From Rhodobacter sp. (GTDB taxonomy: Bacteria; Pseudomonadota; Alphaproteobacteria; Rhodobacterales; Rhodobacteraceae), in assembly GCA_016704435.1 (NCBI GenBank), contig JADJAB010000007.1, forward strand, positions 1 to 64,000: DNA of 64,000 bases. The letters run 5' to 3'. Positions 1 through 9,675 of the stretch are shown in pieces. The position numbers and the translations under genes were made by a program. The notes under the pieces were generated by a model that had not been told where the DNA came from, made no database searches, and worked only from the letters and a program-made list of their open reading frames with translations. Within the stretch, counting starts at the first letter, position 1. Each line of letters starts with the position of its first letter.

Positions 1-48
1 GACGCCGCACAGGCAACCGAAACCGAACCCGTGGTAAAGGGGGGATGA
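1..48 (+). CDS. 3' end of an unidentified gene (truncated by window edge)
   Basis: Frame 1 is open from the first base to a TGA at 46-48 and encodes a short acidic tail ending ETEPVVKGG. Too little is present to name it. The stop overlaps a possible downstream ATG in the ATGA arrangement common in this genome, which makes a real gene end plausible. Confidence 0.35.
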   Translation, partial: DAAQATETEPVVKGG

Positions 49-182
49 TTGGCGCGCGTTCTATCGAAGACTTTGCCGAGCGTGTGATGCTTCACTTCGT
101 CATCAAAGAACGCCTCTTTGCCGACCTCGACTTCGACAGCTTCCGAGTGATGGACGGCTCACTGGACCGATCACGCGATTGA
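45..182 (+). CDS. small hypothetical protein, 45 aa
   Basis: An ATG at 45 overlaps the preceding stop (ATGA) and opens a 45-residue frame ending at TGA 180-182. The product is charged, with an amphipathic stretch rich in F, R, D and L. I do not recognise it. Support is the coupled start and reasonable codon use only; it could be chance or the remnant of a mobile-element gene, since the DNA just downstream resembles part of the region beside the second phage remnant near 59.3 kb. Confidence 0.3.
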   Translation: MIGARSIEDFAERVMLHFVIKERLFADLDFDSFRVMDGSLDRSRD

Positions 183-595
183 TCGAAACCCGCAGCTAAT
201 GGGGTGCGGTGTGCGGTAAACTGCGCACGGTGAGCCCCGGTCTGATACCCGCCCGCCTCTGATTTCATTGACCTTTTTGGCACGAGTTTGCACCAGCCGA
301 AATCCACGGCATTTCTCCCCGATCTGGTCAAACCTTCTGACCACGCTCCCCGCTAACCCCTTGAAAATCAAGGCCACCTTTTTCGCGAAGTTTCAAACCT
401 TATGAACGCCGTCAGCTGGCCGGCGCCGACCCTCCGGGGGGAGTATTTCGAAAAGAGCAGGCGCGAGGGGGCTTTTCCTTCGGCCGGGCTTGGGCTATGC
501 GGGGCCCATGATCAGGAGCACCCAGCTTTCGCCGTTTGCCCGACGCCGATAGGGCGCATGGTCCGGCCTGCCCGGCCGAAAGGGCGTTCTTCCCG
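183..595. other. intergenic stretch without a convincing gene
   Basis: No frame here has protein-like composition. It holds a degraded stretch at about 280-380 whose translation (VKPSD..., with an in-frame stop) resembles a stretch near 59.24-59.34 kb, and a REP-like repeat at 414-462. The argD promoter follows directly. Confidence 0.6.
414..462. repeat. REP-like intergenic repeat, copy A
   Basis: The stretch CTGGCCGGCG, then GACCCTCCGG, GGAGTATTT and AAAGAGCA occurs here on the plus strand and again, inverted, at 8656-8701 with only a few differences. Both copies are in non-coding DNA next to phage-like debris. It contains no coding potential. Confidence 0.75.
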
Positions 596-625
596 TTGAC
601 AGCTGCAATCGCCCGGCCTTAGGGC
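596..625 (+). promoter_or_regulatory. candidate housekeeping promoter for argD-argF
   Basis: TTGACA at 596-601 is followed after 17-18 bases by TTAGGG/TAGGGC at 619-625, a good match to alphaproteobacterial sigma-70 promoters. It lies about 27 bases before the argD ATG. Confidence 0.6.
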
Positions 626-651
626 TAGGGCTTCCCATCCAAGGGGTTATC

Positions 652-1828
652 ATGATCGCTTCCGTCCTGCCGACCTATAACCGCGCGCCCTTGTCCTTCG
701 TCTCGGGCGAGGGGTCATGGCTGACCGCCACGGATGGGCGACGCTATCTCGACCTCGGCTCCGGCATCGCGGTGAATGCACTGGGCCATGCGCACCCCGA
801 ACTGGTGCGGGTGCTGAGCGAACAGGCGCAGCGGCTTTGGCATGTGTCGAACGTCTACACCATCCCCGAGCAGGAGCGTCTGGCCGAACTGCTGGTCGAC
901 CGCACCTTTGCCGACACCGTCTTCTTCACCAACTCGGGCACCGAGGCCGCCGAACTGGCGATCAAGATGGCGCGGCGCTTCCACCATGAGAACGGCCAGC
1001 CCGAGCGCATCGAGATCATCGCCTTCGAGGGCGCCTTCCACGGCCGCTCCACCGGCGCCATTGCCGCCGTTGGGTCGGAGAAGATGACCAAGGGCTACGG
1101 CCCGCTGATGCCGGGGTTTCGCCAGCTGGCATGGGGCGACCATGACGCCATCCGCGCCGCCATCACCGACCGGACCTGCGCCGTGATCATCGAACCGGTG
1201 CAGGGCGAGGGCGGCATCCGTCCGGTGCCCGATCAATGCCTGAAAGGCCTGCGCGATCTTTGTGACAGCACCGGCACCCTGTTGATCTTTGACGAGGTGC
1301 AATGCGGCATGGGCCGCACCGGGCGGCTTTTTGCCCATGAATGGGCCGGCATCACCCCCGACATCATGATGGTGGCCAAGGGCATCGGCGGCGGCTTTCC
1401 CCTCGGCGCATTGCTGGCCACCGAACATGCGGCCAAGGGAATGACGGCGGGCAGCCACGGCTCTACCTACGGCGGCAACCCTGGGCTGCGCCATCGGCGC
1501 CAGGGTGGTCGAGATCATCTCCGACCCCGCCTTTCTGGCCGAGGTTTCCCGCAAGGGCGCCCTGTTCCGCCAGGGGCTGGAGGCTTTGGTCGCCGCCCAC
1601 CCGACCGTCTTCGAAGCGGTCCGGGGCGAAGGCCTGATGCTGGGCCTGAAATGCCGCGCGACCAATACCGATGTCGTAAACGCCGGATACGATGCCGGCG
1701 TCCTGACCGTTGCCGCCGCCGACAATGTCATCCGCCTGCTTCCCGCCCTCAATATCCCCGATGATGACATCCGTGAGGCGCTTTCCCGCCTCGATCAGGC
1801 CGCCGCGAATACCCCAAAGACCGCCTGA
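652..1828 (+). CDS. argD: acetylornithine aminotransferase (frameshifted)
   Basis: PLP-dependent class-III aminotransferase of arginine synthesis, acting on N-acetylornithine, about 392 residues when both parts are joined. The fold-type I features are clear: a TNSGTEAAE phosphate-binding loop, the FDEVQCGMGRTG segment, and MVAKGIGGGFPLGA with the Schiff-base lysine at about residue 243. After GSTYGGNP (around 1480) the frame shifts and conservation resumes with GARVVEIISDPAFL up to the TGA at 1828. The join falls at a CCC run at 1479-1481 where AAC-CCN-CTG-GGC is expected, so two bases seem to be missing. A sequencing error is more likely than real loss, because both halves are well conserved and argF follows intact. 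Confidence 0.9.
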
Positions 1829-1880
1829 CCCTTCATCTTGGTCCAAATACTCCGGGGGTTTGGGGGCAGCGCCCCCATCC
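1829..1880. repeat. intergenic element with TTGGTCCAAATACTC core
   Basis: Between argD and argF, TTGGTCCAAATACTC is followed by a G-rich and C-rich palindromic tail (GGGGGCAGCGCCCCC). The same core occurs at about 31770-31785 before purQ. This kind of element is common between genes in Rhodobacteraceae; function unknown. Confidence 0.5.
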
Positions 1881-1903
1881 TTCGGTCCAGAAAGCGAAAC
1901 GAC

Positions 1904-2830
<927 letters not shown>

Positions 2831-2919
2831 TGTCGCCGGGGCTTTGACGGGGGGCCGCGCTTGACACGCCGGCGGGCGGGCGGCAACCCTGCCTGCACCG
2901 CCCATCGGAGAGAGCCCCC

Positions 2920-3414
2920 ATGCACCGCCGTTCCGTCGCCGTCTTCGACCGTTTCCTTGGCGCCCTTGCCGCCAACCTGGGCAAGGCCGAGGTGCATTGC
3001 GCCGCCAGGGCCGTCAAACCCGCCGAGATCCTCGGGTTCCGGCTCTACCCCGACATGTTCGCGCTGGTGAAACAGGTCCAGCTGGCCTGCGACTTCGCCG
3101 CCCGCGCCTCGGCGCGGCTGGCGGGAGAGACGCCGCGCAGCTTTGCCGACACCGAAACCACCTTTGCCGAATTGCAGGCCCGCATCGCCGCTGCCCGCGC
3201 CTATATGGCGGGCTTCGCCCCCGCCGACTTCACCGGGGCCGAGACGCGCACGATCACCCTCAAGATCGGCGGGCAGGACCGGACCCTGCCGGGCGAGGAT
3301 TACCTCGACTTCTACGCGATGCCGCAATTTCATTTCCACCTGACCACGGCCTACTGCATCCTGCGCCACAACGGAGTCGAGGTCGGCAAGCGCGACTACA
3401 TGGGGGCGGCATGA
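2920..3414 (+). CDS. DUF1993 family protein (DinB-like fold)
   Basis: A 164-residue soluble protein matching the DUF1993 family. Helices are predicted around residues 8-30, 45-75 and 85-110, followed by a TLKIGGQDRTLPGEDYLDFYAMPQFHFH segment of which the PQFHFHLTTAYCILRH part is the recognisable family end. The biochemical role of DUF1993 is unknown; the fold resembles DinB four-helix bundles that hold a metal. Its stop overlaps the start of the next gene (ATGA at 3411-3414), so the pair is translationally coupled. Confidence 0.85.
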   Translation: MHRRSVAVFDRFLGALAANLGKAEVHCAARAVKPAEILGFRLYPDMFALVKQVQLACDFAARASARLAGETPRSFADTETTFAELQARIAAARAYMAGFAPADFTGAETRTITLKIGGQDRTLPGEDYLDFYAMPQFHFHLTTAYCILRHNGVEVGKRDYMGAA

Positions 3415-4025
3415 CCCACTCCTTTCCAACCACTGCCCTTCTGGTCATCGACATGCAGCAGGGCATGGCCGACCGGACCCGCGCCGGCCGCCCGCGTGCC
3501 AATCCGCAAGCCGAAAGTCACGTTGCCGCGCTGATTGCCCTGTTCCGCGCCCGCGGCCTGCCGGTGGTGCATGTGCTGCATGACGACCCCGACCCGACTT
3601 CGCCCTTCCGCAAGGGCGTCGCCATGGGCGAACCGATGGCCTGTGCCATGCCTGCGCCGGGCGAGACGGTGTTGTGGAAACACGGCTCCTCGGCCTTTGC
3701 GGGCACCGGGCTGGAGGCGCATCTGCGCCAGGCGGGCATCGCGCGCATCGTCCTTGTCGGCGCGGTCGCGGGGTTCTGCATCACCTCGACGACGCGCTGG
3801 GCCTCGGACCTGGGCTTCACGGTCCTCCTGCCCGGCGATGCGCTGATCGGCTTCGACATTCCTGCCCATGCCCCGAAAGTGCCGGGCGAACGGATCGACG
3901 CCGAAACCGTGCTGCGGGTCACCCTGTCGCTGCTGGGCGCCGATTTCGCGGAAGTGGTGCCCGCGGCCGCAGTCGCCGGGCTGATCGGGGCCGCGACTGT
4001 CCCGGATGCCGCAACAATTCCCTGA
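3411..4025 (+). CDS. isochorismatase-family cysteine hydrolase
   Basis: A 204-residue amidohydrolase of the isochorismatase/nicotinamidase superfamily. The N-terminal ALLVIDMQQGM supplies the catalytic Asp, WKHGSSAFAGTGLEAHL carries the catalytic Lys and the usual helix, and GAVAGFCITSTTRWASDLGF carries the nucleophile Cys at about 123. The substrate cannot be told from sequence; unstudied relatives act on small amides. The start overlaps the DUF1993 stop, so the two are likely made together. Confidence 0.88.
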   Translation: MTHSFPTTALLVIDMQQGMADRTRAGRPRANPQAESHVAALIALFRARGLPVVHVLHDDPDPTSPFRKGVAMGEPMACAMPAPGETVLWKHGSSAFAGTGLEAHLRQAGIARIVLVGAVAGFCITSTTRWASDLGFTVLLPGDALIGFDIPAHAPKVPGERIDAETVLRVTLSLLGADFAEVVPAAAVAGLIGAATVPDAATIP

Positions 4026-4134
4026 AATCTGCTGAAAAAGCCACGAATCACCCGGATCCGCGCCACATTGGCGGGGCTTATGGGTCGCCAGGGGCAGCCA
4101 TGCCCCCGGTGATGCATGGGGCGAGGAACGGCGG

Positions 4135-5016
4135 ATGGCGCAAGGGACCGGACGGGTGTCCGTGGTCAAGGCCACGGAAGAGGATCGTGCGCGGTGGGAC
4201 TGGACCACCGTGCCGGCGGCGCACAGCCCGCAGGGCTTTGCCGATCTGCCCTATCCCTGGCACAAGGCCAAGGAGACCGCGCTGAAGGCGCGTCAGGCGG
4301 TGCAAGATGGCACGGTCACGGCCCTGAAACGCAAGGACAGGCCCGATCGCGCCGCCGCCCTTGTGCCAGGGCCCGAGACCCTGCCCGAGATGGCGGCGCG
4401 GCTGGGTGCCTCGACCGGCCACGCCGAAAGCCGCCAGGCCGAGCTTTTCCACCTGCTTCTTGAACCCCGGCGTGACAGCACGCGCCAGATCGTGGCGCTG
4501 ACCGGCCAGGCCGCGGACCCGGCCGCTGCCAAGGCGTCCTGCCGCCTCTGGCTGGAGTATTTCCCCAAGGCCGCCCTGTGCGTGCTGGGCGCGGCCGAAC
4601 TGCCGGCGCAGAGCGACGACCGCCTGACCGCCCACCGGCTGGACTGTGATGACCGTATCGCCCTGGCGGCCAGGGCAGCGGCCCTCGCCCCGCCCGAGAT
4701 CGTCTTCGACGACGCCGGCCATGCCAGTCCGTGCCAGCAAGACGCCTTTCTGGCGCTGTTCCCGGTGCTGAAACCCGGCGGGCTCTACATCGTTCGCGGC
4801 TTGCCCCGCAAGTCCGCGGCGCCGGAGCATCCCGGCATCACCCGCACCGCCGATCTGTTCCGCGGTTTTTCGGAAACCCGGACCTTCGGCCACGCCGACC
4901 CGGTTCTTGAGGCAGGCTTCACGGCCCTGGCCGGCCAGATCGCGGGAGTCGTCCTGTTCCAGCTCGACTTCGACCGCAAGCGCGGCGATCAGGTCGCGGT
5001 GATCCAGAAACGCTAG
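4135..5016 (+). CDS. SAM-dependent O-methyltransferase-like protein
   Basis: A 293-residue protein. Its C-terminal half carries a pattern seen in macrocin/rhamnosyl O-methyltransferases: an FDDAGHAS segment (about 198-205), then FLALFPVLKPGGLYIVRGL (about 212-230). The N-terminal 90 residues are basic and not recognised. The usual glycine-rich SAM loop is not obvious, so it may be a degenerate or non-methylating relative. It ends tail-to-tail with the MFS gene, the two stop codons sharing CTAG at 5013-5016. Confidence 0.5.
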   Translation: MAQGTGRVSVVKATEEDRARWDWTTVPAAHSPQGFADLPYPWHKAKETALKARQAVQDGTVTALKRKDRPDRAAALVPGPETLPEMAARLGASTGHAESRQAELFHLLLEPRRDSTRQIVALTGQAADPAAAKASCRLWLEYFPKAALCVLGAAELPAQSDDRLTAHRLDCDDRIALAARAAALAPPEIVFDDAGHASPCQQDAFLALFPVLKPGGLYIVRGLPRKSAAPEHPGITRTADLFRGFSETRTFGHADPVLEAGFTALAGQIAGVVLFQLDFDRKRGDQVAVIQKR

Positions 5017-6206
5017 GGCAGGGGTTCCCCCGCCGCCGCATCCGGCAGGCGCCGGTGGCCATCGGCCATCGCCGCCCGCCCCGCCGCCGCCGTCACCGCC
5101 AGCAGCAGAACCGACAGCCCGGCATAGGTCGGGCGGAACCCGATGTGTTCGGCCAGATAGCCAATGGTCGAGGGCGCGATCAGGATGCCGGCATAGCCCA
5201 CCATGGTTACCGTGGAAATCGCCGCTCCGGCGGCGAAGCCGGGGTAGTTGCCGGCAGCGGAAAACATGATCGGCACCATGTTCGCCACCCCGAAGCCGCA
5301 CAGCATGAAGCCCGCCAGCGCCAGCGGCGTCATTGGCGCCAGCGCCGCGATCATCAGCCCCGCTGCCCCGATCAGCCCCGATATCCGCAGCGTCGCCACC
5401 GCGCCGAACCGGTTGCGCACCCCGTCGCCCAGAAACCGCATCACCGCCATGGCGCCGGAAAACAGCGCAAAACCCAGGCCGGCCGCGAAGGGCCCCGCGC
5501 CCAGTTCCTTGCCCAGATAGATCGCCGCCCAGTCCAGCACAGCCCCTTCGGGCACCATGGAAAACAGCGCCATGCCGCCCAGCAGCCAGATCCCCGCCTC
5601 GCGCGGCAGGATGGCGGCCGGGGCAGGGCGCGTCTCCGCCGGGTGCGGCGGCTCTCCGCGCAGCCAGCGCATCGCAACCAGCACGACCGCCGCCACCGCC
5701 GCCATGACCACCAGCGCCTGCGCCTCGGCGCCCAGACGCGCGATCAGCCAGCTGCCCGCCGTGCCGCCGACAAAGCCGCCCAGGCTCCAGAACCCGTGGC
5801 TCGACGACATGATCGCCCGGCCCAGCCGCCGCTCCACCTCGACCGCATTGGCGTTCATCGCGACATCCATGCAGCCGATCAGCGCGCCGAATGCCGCCAT
5901 CGCCGGCGCCAGAAGCCACAGCGAGGGCGCCAGCACGACCAGCGGCAGAACCGGCACCGCAGCCAGCGCAAAGACCGCCAGAACCCGGACCGAGCCATGC
6001 CGCGCGATCAGCCGTCCGGCGAACAGCATCGCCGCGACCGCGCCGAGGCCGAGGCCGAGGATCAGCAGGCCCAGCACCGCCTCGCCAATGCCGTGGCGCG
6101 GCAGCAACAGCGGGATCTGCGGCGCCCATGCGCCCATCATCGCGCCATTGGCCGCGAACATGGCGGCGACGGCGCGGCGCGCGGCGCGGGCTTCGGACGT
6201 GGTCAT
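5013..6206 (-). CDS. MFS transporter, 12 membrane segments
   Basis: A 397-residue inner-membrane protein with regularly spaced hydrophobic segments along its length and the MFS loop GRLIARHGSVR between the second and third helices. An acidic/basic loop around residue 190-200 separates two six-helix halves. The family moves sugars, drugs or small metabolites; the substrate is not evident. Glycine- and alanine-rich helices resemble the fucose/YbjJ-type subgroup. It stands alone on the minus strand between an unrelated methyltransferase-like gene and sdaA. Confidence 0.88.
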   Translation of the reverse strand: MTTSEARAARRAVAAMFAANGAMMGAWAPQIPLLLPRHGIGEAVLGLLILGLGLGAVAAMLFAGRLIARHGSVRVLAVFALAAVPVLPLVVLAPSLWLLAPAMAAFGALIGCMDVAMNANAVEVERRLGRAIMSSSHGFWSLGGFVGGTAGSWLIARLGAEAQALVVMAAVAAVVLVAMRWLRGEPPHPAETRPAPAAILPREAGIWLLGGMALFSMVPEGAVLDWAAIYLGKELGAGPFAAGLGFALFSGAMAVMRFLGDGVRNRFGAVATLRISGLIGAAGLMIAALAPMTPLALAGFMLCGFGVANMVPIMFSAAGNYPGFAAGAAISTVTMVGYAGILIAPSTIGYLAEHIGFRPTYAGLSVLLLAVTAAAGRAAMADGHRRLPDAAAGEPLP

Positions 6207-6293
6207 GCGGCGGCTCCTTGCACTGCGCCAGCCCTATCGCCGGGCAGGGGTCGGGAAAAGCCCCCGCCTGAAACGCGACGGCTCAACGTGCCC

Positions 6294-7673
6294 TCAGCAG
6301 TTCGGCACGTTGACGGCCAGCCCGCCCAGCGAGGTTTCCTTGTACTTCTCGTGCATGTCGCGGCCGGTCTGGCGCATGGTCTCGATGCAGACATCGAGGC
6401 TGACCAGATGCTGCCCGTCGCCGCGCAACGACAACGAGGCGGCCGAAACCGCCTTGATCGCGCCCAGCCCGTTGCGCTCGATGCAGGGCACCTGCACCAG
6501 GCCCTTGACCGGGTCGCAGGTCATCCCAAGATGATGCTCCAGCGCGATTTCGGCAGCGTTTTCCACCTGTTCCGGCGTGCCGCCCATGACCGCGCAAAAC
6601 CCCGCCGCTGCCATTGCGGCAGCAGAGCCGACTTCCGCCTGGCAGCCGCATTCCGCCCCCGAAATGCTGGCATTGTGCTTGCACAGGCCCCCGATGGCGG
6701 CGGCGGTCAGCAGGAACTCCCCCACCCGCGACGGGGCCGCGCCCGGCACATGGTCCAGCCAGTAGCGGATCACCGCCGGCACCACCCCCGCCGCGCCATT
6801 GGTGGGCGCGGTGACGACCTGGCCGCCGGCGGCGTTTTCCTCGTTCACCGCCATGGCGTAGAGGCTCATCCAGTCGTTGATGGTGTGCGGCGGGGCCAGG
6901 TTCAGTCCGCGTTCGGCCAGAAGCGCGTCATGGATGCCCTTTGCGCGCCTGCGCACCTTCAGCCCGCCGGGCAGGATGCCGGTGCCTTCCATGCCGCGGC
7001 TGATGCAGGCATTCATCACCTCCCAGATCCGGGCCATGCCGCGGTCAAGCTCGGCCGCGGAACGGAACTTCAACTCGTTGGCGCGTTTCATCGCGGCGAT
7101 CGACAGGCCGGATTTGCCTGCCATCTCCAGCATCTCGGCGGCAGATTCGAACGGATGCGGCACGTCGGCGCGGGCGCGGGCCTTGGCACCGCCGGCCTCG
7201 GCCAGTTCGGCCGCGGTCAGCACGAAACCACCGCCGATGGAGTAATAGGTCTCCTGCATCAGGACGTCGCCTTCGGCATCGGTGGCGGTCAGGATCATGC
7301 CGTTGGCGTGGCCGGGCAGGGCGGGGCCATAGTCGAAGGCAAGGTCGTTCGAGGGCGCGAACAGCAAGGGCGGCAGGCCCGGTGCCTCGATCATGCCGGT
7401 CTCGCGGATGCGGGCCAGCGCGGCCTCGGCCTTTTCGGCGTCATAGGTTTCCGGCGAAAAGCCCGCCAGGCCCAGGATCGTGGCGCGGTCGGTGGCATGG
7501 CCGATCCCGGTGAAGGCAAGGCTGCCGTGCAGGCTGGCCTTCAGCCCCCTGGGGTGAAAGGGCGAGGCGCGCAAGGCATCGAGGAACCGTGCGGCGGCGA
7601 CCATCGGGCCCATGGTGTGGCTGGACGACGGGCCGATGCCGACCTTGAACATGTCGAAGACGGAAAGGAACAT
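6294..7673 (-). CDS. sdaA: L-serine ammonia-lyase, iron-sulfur type
   Basis: Deaminates L-serine to pyruvate. The 459-residue length is that of single-chain enzymes. Present are the N-terminal FKVGIGPSSSHTMGP substrate loop and, in the C-terminal catalytic domain, CKHNASISGAECGCQAEVG and MTCDPVKGLVQVPCIERN, which carry the cysteines for the 4Fe-4S cluster. I took ATG 7673 (MFLSVFDMF) as start because an open frame continuing upstream loses all family resemblance. The glutathione transferase gene lies 11 bases upstream on the same strand, suggesting a shared transcript. Confidence 0.96.
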   Translation of the reverse strand: MFLSVFDMFKVGIGPSSSHTMGPMVAAARFLDALRASPFHPRGLKASLHGSLAFTGIGHATDRATILGLAGFSPETYDAEKAEAALARIRETGMIEAPGLPPLLFAPSNDLAFDYGPALPGHANGMILTATDAEGDVLMQETYYSIGGGFVLTAAELAEAGGAKARARADVPHPFESAAEMLEMAGKSGLSIAAMKRANELKFRSAAELDRGMARIWEVMNACISRGMEGTGILPGGLKVRRRAKGIHDALLAERGLNLAPPHTINDWMSLYAMAVNEENAAGGQVVTAPTNGAAGVVPAVIRYWLDHVPGAAPSRVGEFLLTAAAIGGLCKHNASISGAECGCQAEVGSAAAMAAAGFCAVMGGTPEQVENAAEIALEHHLGMTCDPVKGLVQVPCIERNGLGAIKAVSAASLSLRGDGQHLVSLDVCIETMRQTGRDMHEKYKETSLGGLAVNVPNC

Positions 7674-7684
7674 GGGCGTGGACC

Positions 7685-8353
7685 TCAGCAGGCAGGGGCG
7701 GTGAAGACGGTGGGGCCAAGCTCTTCGGCCTCGGCCACGCGCAGGACGGCGGGCCAGGCTTCGGTTCTGGCCAATGCGGCGCACAGGGCGAGCCAGCCGG
7801 CGGCCGGGAACTGCGCGGGGTGATCCTCGGGCAACTGCCCCAGCCAGCGCATCAGCATGCCGACGTACAGCGCCAGCAGCGTCGGGCGGTCGGGCGACAG
7901 CCAGCCGGGGGCGGTGGCCGCCCGGCGCTCCAGTGCGTCCAGGGCATCGCGGGCGCGCCTTGCGGCCAGCGGCAGAAGCGCCGCGACCGCCTGCGGGCCG
8001 GCAATGCGGTCGGGGTAATGCAGTTCCAGAACCGCCGGATGCAGGTTGGTCGAGGTGAAGAAGAACCACGACAGGAAGGCCGCCCGCTCGGCGCTGTCGG
8101 GGGCGGGCGCCAGGCGGCCCGGCGCGTGCCGGTCGGCCAGCCACAGCAGGATCGCGGCGGTCTCGAACATCACGCCATCGGGGGTTTCCAGCGCCGGGAT
8201 CTTGCCCAGCGGCTGCATCGCGCGGTAGGCCGGGCTGGCCAGTTCGCCCGCCGCACGGTCGATCAGCCGGGCGCTGTAGGGCAGGCCAAGGTCTTCCAGA
8301 ACGACGCGTACGGCCATGGCCGCCGTGTCTGGGGTGAAATGCAGCACATACAT
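7685..8353 (-). CDS. glutathione S-transferase family protein
   Basis: A 222-residue two-domain protein. Residues 1-80 form the thioredoxin-like glutathione domain, with the LGKIPALETPDG cis-Pro motif and ETAAILLWLADR helix (about 50-75). The rest is an all-helical substrate domain. There is no obvious catalytic Tyr near the N-terminus; Thr/Pro at residues 7-8 would place it in a Ser/Cys-type class. Its role may be detoxification or reduction of small electrophiles. It sits directly upstream of sdaA. Confidence 0.85.
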   Translation of the reverse strand: MYVLHFTPDTAAMAVRVVLEDLGLPYSARLIDRAAGELASPAYRAMQPLGKIPALETPDGVMFETAAILLWLADRHAPGRLAPAPDSAERAAFLSWFFFTSTNLHPAVLELHYPDRIAGPQAVAALLPLAARRARDALDALERRAATAPGWLSPDRPTLLALYVGMLMRWLGQLPEDHPAQFPAAGWLALCAALARTEAWPAVLRVAEAEELGPTVFTAPAC

Positions 8354-8511
8354 CGCCGGGCCTCCTGTTCGCGCCGTGACTATGCGGCGACGCGCTGCCG
8401 CATGACAGATGGAATCCGACGCTTTGCACGTCGCCTTTGCCCTTGCCCTTGGTTCACGCGATGTTAACCCTGAGCAGGCTCCCTTGTGCGGCGCAAGACA
8501 GGAGAAACCGG

Positions 8512-8565
8512 ATGCCCTTGATCGTGGCCGTATCGCTGTTCGCCGGGTTGCTGGCCTTCTTCTGA
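8512..8565 (+). CDS. possible 17-residue membrane peptide
   Basis: A strong ribosome site (AGGAGA, 8500-8505) stands seven bases before an ATG that encodes MPLIVAVSLFAGLLAFF and a stop. The product is wholly hydrophobic and long enough to enter a membrane. No other frame in this 400-base gap looks coding, and a short GC hairpin follows. Real peptides of this type exist in other bacteria, but nothing here proves translation. Confidence 0.45.
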   Translation: MPLIVAVSLFAGLLAFF

Positions 8566-8655
8566 CGTCCGGGCCGGGCGTTTGATGCACCGCAACATGC
8601 CTGTCGCACCGGCCCGCCGGCTTCGCGGTACCTGCAACCGGCAGGCATCCATGGC

Positions 8656-8701
8656 GTTGCTCTTTTGGAAATACTCCCCGGAGGGTCGACGCCGGCCAGT
8701 G
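8656..8701. repeat. REP-like intergenic repeat, copy B (inverted)
   Basis: Reads TGCTCTTTTGGAAATACTCC, then CCGGAGGGTCGACGCCGGCC, the inverted counterpart of 414-462. It lies just outside the first phage remnant. Confidence 0.75.
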
Positions 8702-8778
8702 CGTGTTCACAACGACCGACGGTTGCAGATCAAGAGGTCTGACGACCGCCGCCGTTATCCGGAATTAGGCGAAATCAG

Positions 8779-9130
8779 CTAGGATTTGGCGATTGCGGTG
8801 GCGGCGAATTTGCCGGTCCGGTGCCACCAGCGGTGCGGGGCGGAGCATGAGGTCGGGCGCTCGGGCGGGAAGCTGGCCCTGACTTCGGCGATGACTTCTT
8901 CGAAGATGAGCCGGTCAATCCGGGCGGCGATGAAGGCCAGAAGTTCGGGATCGGCTTCGATCCGCGTCGGCCTTCCAGGGCGATGCGCGCGCGCCAGGGG
9001 TGGCGGCGTTCGAAGCGCCTTAACGGGCAGCCCCCCTTCAAGGGCGGTTGCAGGCGGGGGCCACGGGCGGCGTCCAGTCCGGCAATGGCATCCCGTGCCA
9101 GGGCGTGCGGGTCAGATCGCTTAGCCATAG
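8779..9130 (-). pseudogene. small phage DNA-binding-type protein (copy 1, shifted)
   Basis: The C-terminal two-thirds reads RIEADPEL, then an ARIDRL helix, EEVIAEVRASFPPERPTS and PHRWWHRTGK, ending at TAG 8779-8781. The spacing of two helices before a basic WWHRTGK resembles small HTH proteins of Mu-like phages (Mu gp27/DUF3486 is my best guess). The N-terminal part (MAKRSDPHALARDAIAGLDAAR) is in a different frame, so the gene is broken. The same protein, also shifted, is encoded at 57.9-58.2 kb. Confidence 0.45.
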
Positions 9131-9155
9131 CAATGCAACAGTGTGACAATGCCGA

Positions 9156-9612
9156 TCATCCCCATCCCCTCTTGATCCAGGCACGAACCGACACGTCAGA
9201 GGCGCGGATGGTGCGGGCGGCTTCGGCGGTGGAATTGTCCTGCCAGTGCAGCATCCGGGCCAGCCATTGCCGCGCCAGCGGAACCCGGACACGCTGCCCG
9301 AGCTGGTAATGATCTGCCATGCGGGCGACGGCTTCAGGGCCGACCAGGGCTTCAACCAGGCTGCGGCCTTTCGGACCCGGCGGCAAGGTAAAGCTCGCCC
9401 CCGCCATAGGCCAGAAGGAAGCGGACGGCCAGATCGGCCCCCAGGCACTCCACACAGGGCGCGAGCCTTGGGCGGTTGCGCGCGGCATCGGACGGGCGGG
9501 AAGCGGGGCTTTGGGCACGGGCGGGGAACCTCACAGACCTTCGGGGCGATCCGCGCCCGCCCGCAACCAGGAACAGGGACGAGCGCGGACCTTGGGGCGC
9601 GCGGCGGGACAC
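9156..9612 (-). pseudogene. Mor-like phage regulator (copy 1, frameshifted)
   Basis: The first part (CLGADLAVRFLLAYGGGELYL) is in one frame and the rest (KGRSLVEALVGPEAVARMAD through the end SVRAWIKRGWG) in another, with the break near 9385. The undamaged sister copy is at 58250-58609. A GGAELYL strand followed by a helix-turn-helix-like NSTAEAARTIRAS suggests a relative of the Mor/C activators of Mu-like phages. Confidence 0.5.
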
Positions 9613-9675
9613 CGCCCACGCGCCGGGCGCGCCCCCCCCCCCCCGCGCGGCCCGGGCGGGCCCGCCCGGTCCGCC

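Larger units (their letters stand above)
8354..8752. other. intergenic region before the first phage remnant
   Basis: Apart from the possible 17-residue peptide gene at 8512-8565 and the REP-like repeat at 8656-8701, I see no coding frame or RNA here. The remnant of a Mu-like phage begins near 8753. Confidence 0.5.

Noticed and set aside
5055..7823. A 922-codon plus-strand open frame
   Set aside because: It is the antisense of the MFS and sdaA genes. Its Gln/His/Arg-rich composition is what the complementary strand of GC-rich codons gives; no family pattern.
6294..8429. sdaA extended upstream to 711 residues
   Set aside because: Residues before MFLSVFDMF are the shifted reading of the glutathione transferase gene; family length fits 459.
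9630..9660. Run of about 14 C at 9640 as a biological signal
   Set aside because: It stands inside a decayed, very GC-rich stretch of copy 1 that differs from copy 2 here; most likely slippage or an assembly error.
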